NCBI RefSeq assembly: GCF_008923185.1
Contig: NZ_WBMT01000034.1
Coordinates: forward strand, 51,055-115,054
Direction of reading: 5' to 3'
Length of the DNA stretch: 64,000 nt
Source of the DNA: Actinomadura rudentiformis
GTDB lineage: Bacteria; Actinomycetota; Actinomycetes; Streptosporangiales; Streptosporangiaceae
Made by a program: the position numbers and the translations under genes. A model generated the notes under the pieces. The model did not search any database. It was not told where the DNA came from and worked only from the letters and a program-made list of their open reading frames with translations. Positions 8,034-16,751 of the stretch are shown one piece after another (the first letter of the stretch is position 1; each line of letters starts with the position of its first letter).

Positions 8034-8885
8034 TCAGGCTGCCTGCCAGAGGGCGGGGGTGTTCGGCGGCTCCCAGCCGGAGATCGCCGTGTGCGGTTGC
8101 AGGCAGCGGTAGGTGGTGCCCTGGTAGGTGACCTGGTCGCCGGCCCTGTAGGCGGTGCTGGCGGTCCAGGTGCCGGTGCCGCTCGGCGGCGGTGTGGCGG
8201 GTGGCGGGGTGTTCGGCGGTGGCGTGCTGGGCGGTGGGGCGGGCTCGTTGCCGCCGCCGAAGTCGACGTCGGAGCAGGTGTAGAACGCCTCGTTGCTGCC
8301 CACCACGCGCTGCCAGATCGAGTAGATCAGGTGGCGGCCGGTCCGGCTCGGGATGTTGATCGTCCAGTTGGTGAACGTGGTGGGGTTCTGGTTGTTGAAC
8401 GTCTGGATGTGCACCAGGTCCGACCAGCGGAGCGGCTGCGACGGGCTCCAGCCGGCGCGGGTGATGTAGAACTCGAAGTTGCTGTTCGCGTGCGGGGCGC
8501 TCGCGTGGTAGGTCAGCCTGAGCGGCCCCGCGGAGATGCGCTTGGCGGGCCAGTCGGTGCGGACGAGGTCGAGGCCACGGTATTTCTCCCGGCCCGCGCT
8601 GCACAGCTTGCCGTCGGGGATGAGCTGCCGATGGCGGCCGCCCGCTTCGAGGAGGGAGACCTCGTTCCAGTCGTAGAACGCCTGGGTGCCGCCGGCGGCG
8701 ACGGCCGCCTTGCACGCGTTGGACTTGGGGTTCTCGGGGCCTTCCTGCTTGCAGACGTACACCCGGCTCGGCGGGTCGGACATGGTGCCGTGGGCGCTGG
8801 CCGGGGCTGCGGGGAGCACGACGGCGACGATGGCGGAGACGGGCAGGGTGGCGGTCACCAGAGCGACCTTGGATCTGGTTCGCAT
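8034..8885 (-). CDS. AA10 lytic polysaccharide monooxygenase with CBM5/12
   Basis: The 283-residue precursor has a Sec/Tat-length signal ending ASA, so the mature enzyme starts with His32 (HGTMSDPPSR). That N-terminal His, with the second His in YHASAPHANSNFEFY, forms the copper histidine brace of chitin-active AA10 enzymes. The catalytic domain ends near residue 205. A Pro-rich linker (PPPSTPPPNTPPP) leads to a C-terminal CBM5/12 module (YRAGDQVTYQGTTYRCLQ, about 240-283) that binds chitin. AGGAGG six bases upstream supports the start. It lies 68 bp downstream of the chitinase on the same strand, so oxidative and hydrolytic attack on chitin are probably co-expressed. Cellulose activity is a less likely alternative. 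Confidence 0.9.
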   Translation of the reverse strand: MRTRSKVALVTATLPVSAIVAVVLPAAPASAHGTMSDPPSRVYVCKQEGPENPKSNACKAAVAAGGTQAFYDWNEVSLLEAGGRHRQLIPDGKLCSAGREKYRGLDLVRTDWPAKRISAGPLRLTYHASAPHANSNFEFYITRAGWSPSQPLRWSDLVHIQTFNNQNPTTFTNWTINIPSRTGRHLIYSIWQRVVGSNEAFYTCSDVDFGGGNEPAPPPSTPPPNTPPPATPPPSGTGTWTASTAYRAGDQVTYQGTTYRCLQPHTAISGWEPPNTPALWQAA

Positions 8886-8953
8886 GAGGCCTCCTGTCTG
8901 GAGCGGGGAGCGATTTCAGGGGAGGGCATTGCGGATTTCAGGGTGTTCCTCGC

Positions 8954-10543
8954 CTAGGGAAGGGTGTCGAGGAACGGGCCGACGGTGCGGGCGAAGCCGC
9001 CGCCGTTGGCGACATCCCAGTTGACGGACCACGTCATCGCGCCGCGGATGTCCGGATACGTCCGTGGCGGCTTGAACGATCCGCAGTTGGTCCCGCGGGC
9101 GAGGCAGTTGAGGGCGTTCGTGACGACCGACGGCGCGACGACACCGCCTCCCGCGGCGCCAGCGCCGGCCGGGAGCCCCAGGGAGACCTGGTCGGGCCGC
9201 AGCCCGTTCTCCAACTGGATGCACGCCAGCGCCGTGAGGAAGTTGATCGTGCCCTGGCCGTACACCTGCTGGTCGCAGCCGAGCATCGAGCCCGAGTTGT
9301 AGTACTGCATGTGGACGACGGTGAGGATGTCCTTGATGTTCAGCGCGAGCTGGAAGTACGAGCCGCTCGTGGACTGCATGTCGATCGTCTGCGGCGCCAT
9401 CGTGATGATCAGGCCCGCGCCCGCCCTGGCGCGCAGTTCGCGCAGGGCCTGGGCCATGTAGGTCGGGTTGAGGCCGTTCTCCAGGTCGATGTCGACACCG
9501 TCGAAGCCGTAGCCCTGCATCAGCCCGTACACGCTGTTCGCGAACGCCGTCGCGGCCGCCGGGCTGCTCACTTGGATCGCCCCGCGCTCGCCGCCGACCG
9601 AGAGGATGACCTTCTTGCCGCGGCTGTGGAGCGTCTGGACGTCGGCTTTGAACTGCGCGTCCGTGTAACCGCCGAGCGCGCTCGACAGACCGGGATCGAC
9701 GCCGAAGACGACCTGGCCCGGCGTCGTGGTCGCCTCGCCGAACGCGATCGCGACAAGGTCGTACTCGGCGTTGGCGTCCGCGAGCCGCAGCTCGGTCGCC
9801 GCGTTGACGAAGTTGTGCCAGTAGCCGGTCAGGAAGTGCTTGGGCAGCGGACCGGTCGCGCAGCCGCTGGTGGTGCCGGTGGCCGGCGCGCTCGCGGCCG
9901 ACTCGCCGGCGGTGTTGTAGGCCTTGACCGTGTAGGTGTGCGTCGAGCAGGACGCCAGTCCGGACACGGTCGCGGTCGTGCCCGTGACGGTCGAACGCAG
10001 GCTCGTGCCCTCATAGACGCGATAGCCGGTGACGGTGCCGCTCGCCGCCGACCATGAGAGCGTCAGCGAGGAGTTGGTCCGCGCCGTCACGGCGGGCGTC
10101 CCCGGCGCGCCGGGCGCACCTGGCGTGCCGGGGTCCTCACCGGTGCAGGACGCGCCACTGAGAGTGCAGTTCTGCGGCGTTCCGGAGCCGCCGGCGACGA
10201 AGCCGAACGAGACGGACGCGCCAGGCGCGATCGTGCCGTTGTACTCGCGGTTGCGGAACGCGGCGTGCTGCCCGGAGGTGGTGAGCAGCGCGTCCCAGTA
10301 GGTGCCGAGGCTGGTCCCGGCTGGGAGGTCGAACTCCACCCGCCAGGAGGAGCTCGCGCTTCCGGAGCCGTTGGTGATCGTGTACTTGCCCTCGTACCCG
10401 GAGCCCCATTCGGAGGTCTTCGTGAAGGTCGCGGTCGGCGCCGCGGCCGCGGCGCCCCCTGCGGTCACGGCTCCGTAGGAGCCGGGGACCGCCAGGGAGA
10501 ACAGGAGGAGGGGGACGGCGAGGAGGGTGAGGAGGCGGTGCAA
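8954..10543 (-). CDS. Secreted GH18 chitinase with CBM2 and FnIII modules
   Basis: Module order is signal peptide, CBM2 (about 35-140, SEWGSGYEGKYTITNGSGSA), FnIII (about 150-240, LTLSWSAASGTVTGYRVYEG), and a GH18 barrel (about 245-529). The catalytic signature is FDGVDIDLEN with Glu355 as general acid. SLGLPAGAGAAGGG and the MTWSVNWD strand match bacterial family-18 chitinases of the ChiD/ChiC type. I place the start at the TTG at 10543: GGAG lies five bases upstream and a compact signal peptide follows. Longer in-frame extensions would put about 80 odd residues before the signal. It hydrolyses chitin outside the cell and is followed by the LPMO gene. Confidence 0.85.
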   Translation of the reverse strand: MHRLLTLLAVPLLLFSLAVPGSYGAVTAGGAAAAAPTATFTKTSEWGSGYEGKYTITNGSGSASSSWRVEFDLPAGTSLGTYWDALLTTSGQHAAFRNREYNGTIAPGASVSFGFVAGGSGTPQNCTLSGASCTGEDPGTPGAPGAPGTPAVTARTNSSLTLSWSAASGTVTGYRVYEGTSLRSTVTGTTATVSGLASCSTHTYTVKAYNTAGESAASAPATGTTSGCATGPLPKHFLTGYWHNFVNAATELRLADANAEYDLVAIAFGEATTTPGQVVFGVDPGLSSALGGYTDAQFKADVQTLHSRGKKVILSVGGERGAIQVSSPAAATAFANSVYGLMQGYGFDGVDIDLENGLNPTYMAQALRELRARAGAGLIITMAPQTIDMQSTSGSYFQLALNIKDILTVVHMQYYNSGSMLGCDQQVYGQGTINFLTALACIQLENGLRPDQVSLGLPAGAGAAGGGVVAPSVVTNALNCLARGTNCGSFKPPRTYPDIRGAMTWSVNWDVANGGGFARTVGPFLDTLP

Positions 10544-10607
10544 GATCGCTCCAAGGGCCAGGTGGACGGAACGCGGAACTCCCCCGAACCCCGAGACGAC
10601 TGATCCA

Positions 10608-10624
10608 ATAGGAAGGTTTCCTAT
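10608..10624. promoter_or_regulatory. Inverted repeat upstream of the chitinase gene
   Basis: ATAGGAA-GGT-TTCCTAT is a perfect 7-bp inverted repeat centred about 73 bp upstream of the TTG start, in the AT-richer part of the leader. It is a candidate operator; the protein is unknown. Confidence 0.35.
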
Positions 10625-10711
10625 GAATTTGATTGAAGGTAACCGCCCCGTCACACCGGGGCAAGGCCTCTCGAAAAGTCCGGAAAACGGCCCGCGCCAA
10701 CCACCCCAGGT

Positions 10712-10727
10712 GGCGGACCAAACCACT
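10712..10727 (-). promoter_or_regulatory. Weak DasR (dre)-like site upstream of the chitinase gene
   Basis: On the minus strand AGTGGTTTGGTCCGCC agrees with the dre consensus AGTGGTCTAGACCACT at 11 of 16 positions, with the left half-site perfect and the right half degraded. DasR controls chitin genes in Streptomyces, so the location is sensible, but the match is marginal. Confidence 0.25.
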
Positions 10728-10809
10728 TCGGGCGACCGGATAATCAGCACAAATTGCCAGCAGGACTCAGCCCTGCTGGCAATTGATGCCACTCCTTACA
10801 GGGGAATCG

Positions 10810-11676
10810 CTAGAGACGCACGGCCAGCTTGGCGTTGAGGCCACCGCTGACATTGCCGGTCATGGTCGCCATCTGGGAGTCATGGCCGTCACCGAAGACC
10901 ATGTCGTCCTCCAGCGACGTGCGGGCCATCGTGCTCACGCTCTCCGAATATCCGGAGGTCGCGTACACCGCCTTGCAGGTGTCCTCGGGAAAGGCGAGCT
11001 GCGATGTCTTGACGCTCTTCGACCCGCGTGTGGCCTCGGCAAGGCTGCTGAAGACCTCGAAATGGATATGCGGCCAGCGGCCCGAGTATGCGGCGGGGAA
11101 GATGCTGACGAAGCGCACCACGCCGCTCGCGTCGGCCGCCTGAACGCCGCGCAGGTAGTTCTCCTTGGTAACGGCCTCGGAGTACATCGAGTAGTTGCCG
11201 TCGCGGTCGCAGTGCCACACATAAACCGCCGCCCCCTTGGAGGCGGTGCCATTGTCGGTGACGGTGAGCTCGATCGTCAGTGGCACGCCCTGAGCGACCG
11301 TCCGGCTCGCGCTGGATCCGAAACTCGACCGGATGTCGCGGCGCACGATGCCGCTCTCCGTGAGGGCGTTCGGCCCGTTCGTGCCGTCCCCGGGGAACGG
11401 CCCTGCGGTCTCGTCGGGAATCTCCCCGCCCCCGGTGGCGGCGGTGGTCGTGGTGCCGGCCGTGGCACTCGTTCTCGATCCGCTGCCACCACCGCTCCCG
11501 CCATCATCAGCGCAGCCCACGGCGCCGATCAGCACCGCGCCGCCGAGCATGCCGAGCGCCGCCCGCCGGTCCAGCTGCCGCAGCCGGTCTGGCTGCCGGA
11601 ACCGGTCGAGTTGCCGCAGCCGCGCCAGGTCGAACGCGAGCCCGCGGTCGTGAAGATCATCATGCCGTTCGTTCAT
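10810..11676 (-). CDS. Exported intradiol ring-cleavage dioxygenase-like lipoprotein
   Basis: This 288-residue protein resembles the beta-type protocatechuate/catechol intradiol dioxygenases. AAYSGRWPHIHFEVFS holds one Tyr and the two His Fe(III) ligands, and YSMYSE supplies another Tyr. It also matches the 'dioxygenase-like' exported group, with DRRAALGMLGG as a twin-arginine-like start of the export signal and the lipobox IGAVGC (Cys near 55). A low-complexity Gly/Ser/Thr linker (about 60-90) tethers the catalytic beta-sandwich to the membrane. An unusual Arg/Leu/Asp/Gln-rich stretch of about 35 residues precedes the signal; the true start could be a later codon. The natural substrate is unknown. 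It is transcribed towards the chitinase, 266 bp away. Confidence 0.75.
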   Translation of the reverse strand: MNERHDDLHDRGLAFDLARLRQLDRFRQPDRLRQLDRRAALGMLGGAVLIGAVGCADDGGSGGGSGSRTSATAGTTTTAATGGGEIPDETAGPFPGDGTNGPNALTESGIVRRDIRSSFGSSASRTVAQGVPLTIELTVTDNGTASKGAAVYVWHCDRDGNYSMYSEAVTKENYLRGVQAADASGVVRFVSIFPAAYSGRWPHIHFEVFSSLAEATRGSKSVKTSQLAFPEDTCKAVYATSGYSESVSTMARTSLEDDMVFGDGHDSQMATMTGNVSGGLNAKLAVRL

Positions 11677-12059
11677 GTCGGCCCCCTCGTTCAGTGCGCC
11701 ATCGGACGCCAGCGTGCCCCAGCGACATGAAAGGCCGATGAAAGAAGTCTTGTGCCAACTTTACTGAGATTCTCAGCGCCCAATGAATGGCCTGGACCGT
11801 GGAAACCGATCCGATGATGGGGTCTTGCAGCGCAGCGCGCGGGGGTGCTCCAGGGCTCACCGGCAAGGCTGTGACCTGTGAGTTCTATGATGTGTTCGTT
11901 CCAGCGGTGCAGGAGATCGACTTCTGGACCGGGTCAGCCGGAGGCCGCCCGGCCCGGATGCGTCGCGGATCACACCCCTGAGGGCCCCTTCGCGCGTCAC
12001 ATCCGATCACCCTCGCGACGTCTTGTGGGTGACGGACCTTCGACGAAGGAATGTGACCG
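11677..12059. other. Intergenic region, divergent promoters expected
   Basis: The 383 bp between the dioxygenase-like gene and the cytochrome b gene hold no convincing gene. Short reading frames lack ribosome sites and family resemblance. AAGGA nine bases before 12060 is the ribosome site of the cytochrome b gene. Confidence 0.5.
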
Positions 12060-13487
12060 ATGCACAAGCAGAAGACCCCGGCCCAGCGGGCACTGAACGG
12101 TCTGAAGGAGCGCATGCGCACACCGGCGGCGCCCGCGTCGTCACGGCGTGCGCGGGCGAGGGACCACTGGTCGTTCCTCTTCGGGGAGATCGCGGTGTAC
12201 GCGTTCGTGGTGCTCCTGGTGACCGGCGCGTTCCTGACCGTGTTCTTCGAGCCGAGCACGAAGGCGGTCACCTACGACGGCTCGTATGCGCCGTTGCGCG
12301 GCGTCCAGGTGAGCGAGGCGTACGAGTCGACGCTCGACCTCAGCTTCGAGGTACGCGGCGGGCTGCTCATGAGGCAGATCCACCACTGGGCGGCACTCGT
12401 CTTCATCGCCGCGATCACCCTCCAGCTGCTGCGGATGTTCTTCACGGGCGCTTACCGGCGCCCCCGAGGGCTGAACTGGCTGATCTGGGTGGGTCTGCTC
12501 GTGCTCGGCATGGCCGCGGGCGTGACCGGGACGATCCTGCCGGACGACATGTTGTCGGGTGGCAGCCTCGGGCTCATCCAAGGCGTGACGCAGTCGATCC
12601 CGGTCTTCGGTACCGACCTGATGGGCCTGCTCTTCGGCGGGGAGTTCCCGGGCGACGACATCATCCCGCGGTTCTACTGGCTGCACGTGCTGGCCATCCC
12701 GGCATTGGCGATCGGGCTGTTCGCGCTGCGCCGCCGCCTGGTCCGGCGGCACGGCCACACGCGCTTCCGGATGCCGGCGCGCCGCCTCACCACGTTCCAG
12801 ACCGCTCACATGGCCGCCCCGAGGGCCACGTCAGTGGCGATGTTCCTCGCGACCTGCGGGGTCCTGACGCTCCTCGGCACGGTCGCGCAGATCAACCCGA
12901 TCTGGCAATTCGGGCCGTACAAGCCGGGCGACATCACCGCCGGGGCGGTGCCCGGCTGGTACATGGGCTTCCTGGACGGCGCGATCCGGATCATGCCCGG
13001 CTGGGAGTTCGGCGTGGCAGGGCATCCGCTCACGCTCGCCGTCCTGGTGCCCGCGCTCATCGTCCCCGGCGCGTTCTTCACCGTCCTCGCGGCCTACCCG
13101 GCGCTGGAACGCAGGCTCAGCGGCGACCGCGACATCCACCACTTCCTGGACCGACCGCGTGACGCGGCGACCCGGACGGCCGTGGGCGCGGCGGGCATCA
13201 CGTTCTACGGCCTGCTGTGGGCCGCCGCAGCCAACGACCAGATCGCGTACAACTTCCATCTGTCGCTATTCGCGGTGACGTGGTTCTTCCGGGTCGCGGT
13301 CTTCGTTGGCCCCGTCCTCGCGTTCGCGCTCACCCAGCAGATCTGCCTCTTTCTCACGTCCAGGGAACGGCGGGAGGCCGAGCACGGCCGCGAGACTGGC
13401 CGGATCGTGATGAACGTGGACGGCGGATTCAGCGAGATCCACGAACCCGTCCGCGAACTGACCGCCCTCGGCGCCGGGAGCGACTAG
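12060..13487 (+). CDS. Cytochrome b (QcrB-like) paralogue lacking the bH haem ligands
   Basis: This 475-residue membrane protein aligns through its whole length with actinobacterial QcrB, the quinol-oxidising subunit of the bc1 complex. Helix B reads IHHWAALVFIAAITLQLLRMFF: the first ligand (His108) is kept, but the second, 14 residues on, is Gln122. Helix D has YWLHVLAIPALAIGLFALRR: His209 is kept, but the position 14-15 residues on is Leu/Arg instead of His. The retained pair would bind haem bL; the lost pair would bind bH. The Qo motif PDWY/PEWY is PGWY, without its acidic residue. No qcrA or qcrC neighbours it. It is probably a b-type electron carrier or a non-canonical paralogue rather than a Q-cycle enzyme. 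Confidence 0.8.
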   Translation: MHKQKTPAQRALNGLKERMRTPAAPASSRRARARDHWSFLFGEIAVYAFVVLLVTGAFLTVFFEPSTKAVTYDGSYAPLRGVQVSEAYESTLDLSFEVRGGLLMRQIHHWAALVFIAAITLQLLRMFFTGAYRRPRGLNWLIWVGLLVLGMAAGVTGTILPDDMLSGGSLGLIQGVTQSIPVFGTDLMGLLFGGEFPGDDIIPRFYWLHVLAIPALAIGLFALRRRLVRRHGHTRFRMPARRLTTFQTAHMAAPRATSVAMFLATCGVLTLLGTVAQINPIWQFGPYKPGDITAGAVPGWYMGFLDGAIRIMPGWEFGVAGHPLTLAVLVPALIVPGAFFTVLAAYPALERRLSGDRDIHHFLDRPRDAATRTAVGAAGITFYGLLWAAAANDQIAYNFHLSLFAVTWFFRVAVFVGPVLAFALTQQICLFLTSRERREAEHGRETGRIVMNVDGGFSEIHEPVRELTALGAGSD

Positions 13488-13493
13488 GACTCG

Positions 13494-13518
13494 GGGGCAC
13501 CCGCCCAGCGGGTGCCCC
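13494..13518. terminator. Bidirectional hairpin terminator between convergent genes
   Basis: GGGGCACCCGC-CCA-GCGGGTGCCCC is an 11-bp perfect stem with a three-base loop. It lies 7 bp past the cytochrome b stop and 22 bp past the end of the convergent thioesterase gene. Confidence 0.8.
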
Positions 13519-13539
13519 GCCCCGCGGGTGCCCTTCCGA

Positions 13540-13986
13540 TCAGTCCTTCGGGAGGATGACGCGGTAGACATGCCAGCCCTCGGCCACGACCTCGCCGTCC
13601 TCGCCGCGCACCTCCGCCTGGCAGAAGACCGTCGACTTGCCGCGCCTGGTGATCCAGCCCTCGGCGATCAGGTCGGTCTCGCGGGCCGCGCTCAGGTACC
13701 GCAGCTGCATGTCGATCGTCAGCATGATCGGTATCTGCTCGTACACCCCGCCGATCGCCGGGACCACCACGGTGTCGATGAGCGTGGCGATCGCACCCCC
13801 GTGCACCACCCCGGCGGGCTGGTTGAGGCGTGGCCGGTACGGCAGCCGCATCCGGGCGTAGTCCACGCGGACCTCTTCGACCTTCAGCCCTATCAGGGAC
13901 CCGAAGTACGACTCGTCGTTGTTGAAGAAGTCGGCGAAGAGCTTGTCGCGCCCGTCGGTGAAGGGCTCGTGGAGATCCGCACGCAA
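13540..13986 (-). CDS. PaaI-like hot-dog acyl-CoA thioesterase
   Basis: The 148-residue protein has the hot-dog core motif QPAGVVHGGAIATLIDTV, with the HGG turn and following Asp typical of PaaI/YigI thioesterases that hydrolyse acyl- or arylacyl-CoA. RETDLIAEGWITRRGKSTVFCQAEV supplies the later strands. The start is placed at the TTG at 13986 because AAAGGAA lies six bases upstream; longer in-frame versions extend into unrelated sequence. It stands alone, convergent with the cytochrome b gene across a shared terminator. Substrate specificity cannot be read from the sequence. Confidence 0.75.
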   Translation of the reverse strand: MRADLHEPFTDGRDKLFADFFNNDESYFGSLIGLKVEEVRVDYARMRLPYRPRLNQPAGVVHGGAIATLIDTVVVPAIGGVYEQIPIMLTIDMQLRYLSAARETDLIAEGWITRRGKSTVFCQAEVRGEDGEVVAEGWHVYRVILPKD

Positions 13987-14091
13987 GACGCGTTCCTTTC
14001 GGGGGGATACCTCGGAGCAGCCGAGTTGCATGGAGCAACTGATCCGCCATCCGGACTCTACCAGCAGGTAACCCCTGCCCCGCCACCCGTC

Positions 14092-16596
14092 ATGAACCAG
14101 ACTGGCCCCATGGTCGCAACCCCCCTGACGGGCAGGTCGCGCGAGCTCCGGGCCGTCGACCGGCTCCTCGCCGGCGCTTCGGGCGGCACGGGTGGAGCGC
14201 TGGTCCTGCGAGGCGAGCCCGGCATCGGCAAGACCGCGCTCCTCTCGTACGCCGAACGGGCCGCCACCGGCATGCGCGTACTCCAGGTCATCGGCGTCGA
14301 GACCGAGGTCGAGCTCCCGTTCGCCGCCCTCCACCAGCTCCTGCTGCCCGTGCTCGACCGGCTGGGCGCACTCCCGGCTCTCCAGGCGGCCGCGCTTCGC
14401 GGCGCGTTCGGCATGGAGGAGGCGACGACCCGCGACCGTTTCCTGATCGGGCTGGCCACGTCCAGCCTGCTCACCACGCTCGCGGCCGAGACACCGGTCC
14501 TGTGCCTGATCGACAACCTCGAATGGCTGGACCAGCCCTCCGTGGACGCGCTCCTCTTCGCCGCGAGGAGGTCACGTGACGCCCCGGTCGCGATCCTCAT
14601 TTCGACGCGCGAGGTCCCGCGGCCCTTCGCCGACGCGGGAATCCCCGAGCTCACCCTGTCCCGCCTGAGGCCCGCGGACGCGGCGGCGCTGCTCAAAGAA
14701 CACGCTCCGTCCCTCCCCTCAGAGATCCGCGACCGCATCCTGAAGGACGCCCTGGGGAACCCCCTCGCCCTGGCGGAGCTGGCCAAGACCACCCGAACCC
14801 TGCCGCCCCATCCAGCCGAGACCTTGCCCCTGACCGACCGGCTGATCGAGACCTTCCACCACCACGCCAGGGCGCTGCCCGAGGCCACGCAGGCTCTCCT
14901 CCTGGTCCTGGCCGCCGACGACACCGGCGACATCGAACTGGCCGTACGAGCCGTCCGCCAGCTGGGAGTCCACGCCGAACTCCAGGATCTGAAGCACGCC
15001 GAAGCCGCCGGCCTCCTCACCCTCGACAACAACAAGGCGGAGTTCTGCCACCCGCTGATCAGATCGGCCGTCTACCAGAGCGCGGCCCACGGCCGCCGCC
15101 TGGAGACCCACCACGCCATAGCCGAGGCCCTGGCAGGCGACACGACCGAACGCCGCACCTGGCACCTGGCCGCCTCCGCGACGGGTCCCCGCGAGGACAT
15201 CGCCCTGGCCATGGAACGCGTAGCCGAGAAAGCCCGAAGCCGCGCGGGCTACGCCGCTGCCGTCTCCGCCTACATCCGCGCCGCCGAGCTGAGCTCCAGC
15301 GGTCCACCACGCGCCCGCCGATTCTCTCTGGCCGCCGAGGCGGCCATCGAAGCGGGCCAGCTCCGCAACGCCGGCGGCCTGGCCGACAAGGCCTCCGCCC
15401 TCACCACGGACGAGAAGGCCCTGGCCCGCCTGGCACGCATACGTTCAGCCGTCGAGTTCGAGCTGGGCTCCCCCGCCACAGCCGGCCGCATCCTCACCGA
15501 GGGCGCGAAGCTGATCGAGACGTCCGACCCGGGCACCGCCGCCCTCATGCTCGCCGCCGCGATCCGCAACGCCTCGTTCGCCTCCGACCCCGCCCTCGCC
15601 CGCGACGCCGCCGCCGACCTGAACCGGCTGCCCCTCCCCCGCAACCCGATGTTCGGCGCGCTCACCTCCCTGGCCGACATCCTCGGCGGCGACCACACGG
15701 CCGCGGCCGGCCTCAACGACAAGCTCCAGGCGCTCCCCACCGGCCGCCCCCAGGAACGCCTCCTGGCCGCGTCCCTCGCCCTGATCGCGGCCGACGACGC
15801 ACGCGCCCACGATCTCGCCGCCTCCGTCGTCACCCAGGCCCGCGAACGGGGCATGATCGGCCTCCTCCCCGGAGCTCTGGCGATCCAGGCGCAGGCCGGC
15901 CTCCTCCGCGACCGCCACCCGCAGGCCCTGGCCGCCGCCACCGAAGGCCACCGGATCAGCCGGGACCTCGACCAGCCCCACCGCACCGCGCACCTGGGCG
16001 CCCTGATCGCCTGGCTGTCCGCCGTCCAAGGCGACGAGGAGCGCTGCACCGCCCTGGCCGCCCGCGCCATCGCCTACGGCGACCACCACGGAGTGGCCAC
16101 GACCCCCGCCCTGGCCACCTGGGCCCTGGGCGTCCTAGATCTCACCCTCGGCCGCTACGACTCCGCCGTAGAGCACCTGGAAAACCTCCAATCAGGCACC
16201 CCCTCCCACCCCATCATCGCCATGTACGCCGCCGTAGACCTGATGGAAGCCTCCGCCAGAGCCGGAGCTCCAGCCACCAAAACACTCCCCGACCTACTCT
16301 CCTGGACGGACGTGATAGCCCGCCCCTGGTCATCCGCCATAGCCGCCCGCTGCCGAGCCCTGACAACCCCCGGCCTCGAAGCAGCCGCGCATTACGAAAC
16401 AGCCCTCAAACACCACGCCTCGAACGACCAACCGTTCCAGCAAGCCCGCACCCAACTCCTCTACGCCGAGTGGCTGGCCCGCCACGACCGCGCGCCCGAA
16501 GCCACCCCCCACCTACAAGCCGCTCACGCCACGTTCACCCACCTAGGCGCCCACCCCTGGATCGCCCGCACAAAGGCGCAGTACCCCAAAGCCTGA
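14092..16596 (+). CDS. STAND-type ATPase (LAL-like) without a LuxR DNA-binding domain
   Basis: The protein has about 834 residues. LTGRSRELRAVDRLLA and the Walker A LRGEPGIGKTALL (near residue 45) followed by LCLIDNLEWLDQPS (Walker B) are those of large ATP-binding LuxR (LAL/MalT-type) regulators. The rest is a TPR-like helical solenoid. The normal LAL ending, a linker plus a LuxR helix-turn-helix of about 65 residues, is missing: the protein stops at WIARTKAQYPKA, just where the linker should lead into the HTH. It may therefore regulate by protein contact, or be a truncated LAL. There is no ribosome site before the ATG at 14092 (alternative at 14110), so a leaderless transcript is plausible. 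Confidence 0.75.
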   Translation: MNQTGPMVATPLTGRSRELRAVDRLLAGASGGTGGALVLRGEPGIGKTALLSYAERAATGMRVLQVIGVETEVELPFAALHQLLLPVLDRLGALPALQAAALRGAFGMEEATTRDRFLIGLATSSLLTTLAAETPVLCLIDNLEWLDQPSVDALLFAARRSRDAPVAILISTREVPRPFADAGIPELTLSRLRPADAAALLKEHAPSLPSEIRDRILKDALGNPLALAELAKTTRTLPPHPAETLPLTDRLIETFHHHARALPEATQALLLVLAADDTGDIELAVRAVRQLGVHAELQDLKHAEAAGLLTLDNNKAEFCHPLIRSAVYQSAAHGRRLETHHAIAEALAGDTTERRTWHLAASATGPREDIALAMERVAEKARSRAGYAAAVSAYIRAAELSSSGPPRARRFSLAAEAAIEAGQLRNAGGLADKASALTTDEKALARLARIRSAVEFELGSPATAGRILTEGAKLIETSDPGTAALMLAAAIRNASFASDPALARDAAADLNRLPLPRNPMFGALTSLADILGGDHTAAAGLNDKLQALPTGRPQERLLAASLALIAADDARAHDLAASVVTQARERGMIGLLPGALAIQAQAGLLRDRHPQALAAATEGHRISRDLDQPHRTAHLGALIAWLSAVQGDEERCTALAARAIAYGDHHGVATTPALATWALGVLDLTLGRYDSAVEHLENLQSGTPSHPIIAMYAAVDLMEASARAGAPATKTLPDLLSWTDVIARPWSSAIAARCRALTTPGLEAAAHYETALKHHASNDQPFQQARTQLLYAEWLARHDRAPEATPHLQAAHATFTHLGAHPWIARTKAQYPKA

Positions 16597-16751
16597 CTTC
16601 GGCGGCGGTCAGTTCCGGACGTACTGTCCGTCGACGGCCGCAGCGTCGGCTGCTGGCTTGGCCACCGGAGAAGTCGATGAGGGCTGGCCTCCCGTCTTGG
16701 CGCTCGCGCGGCGGGAAGGGCGCATCGGTCCCGCAGGTATAGCACCCTGGT

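Noticed and set aside
11787..11981. Small plus-strand frame in the gap before the cytochrome b gene
   Set aside because: No ribosome site, no recognisable motif, and composition unlike the surrounding genes.
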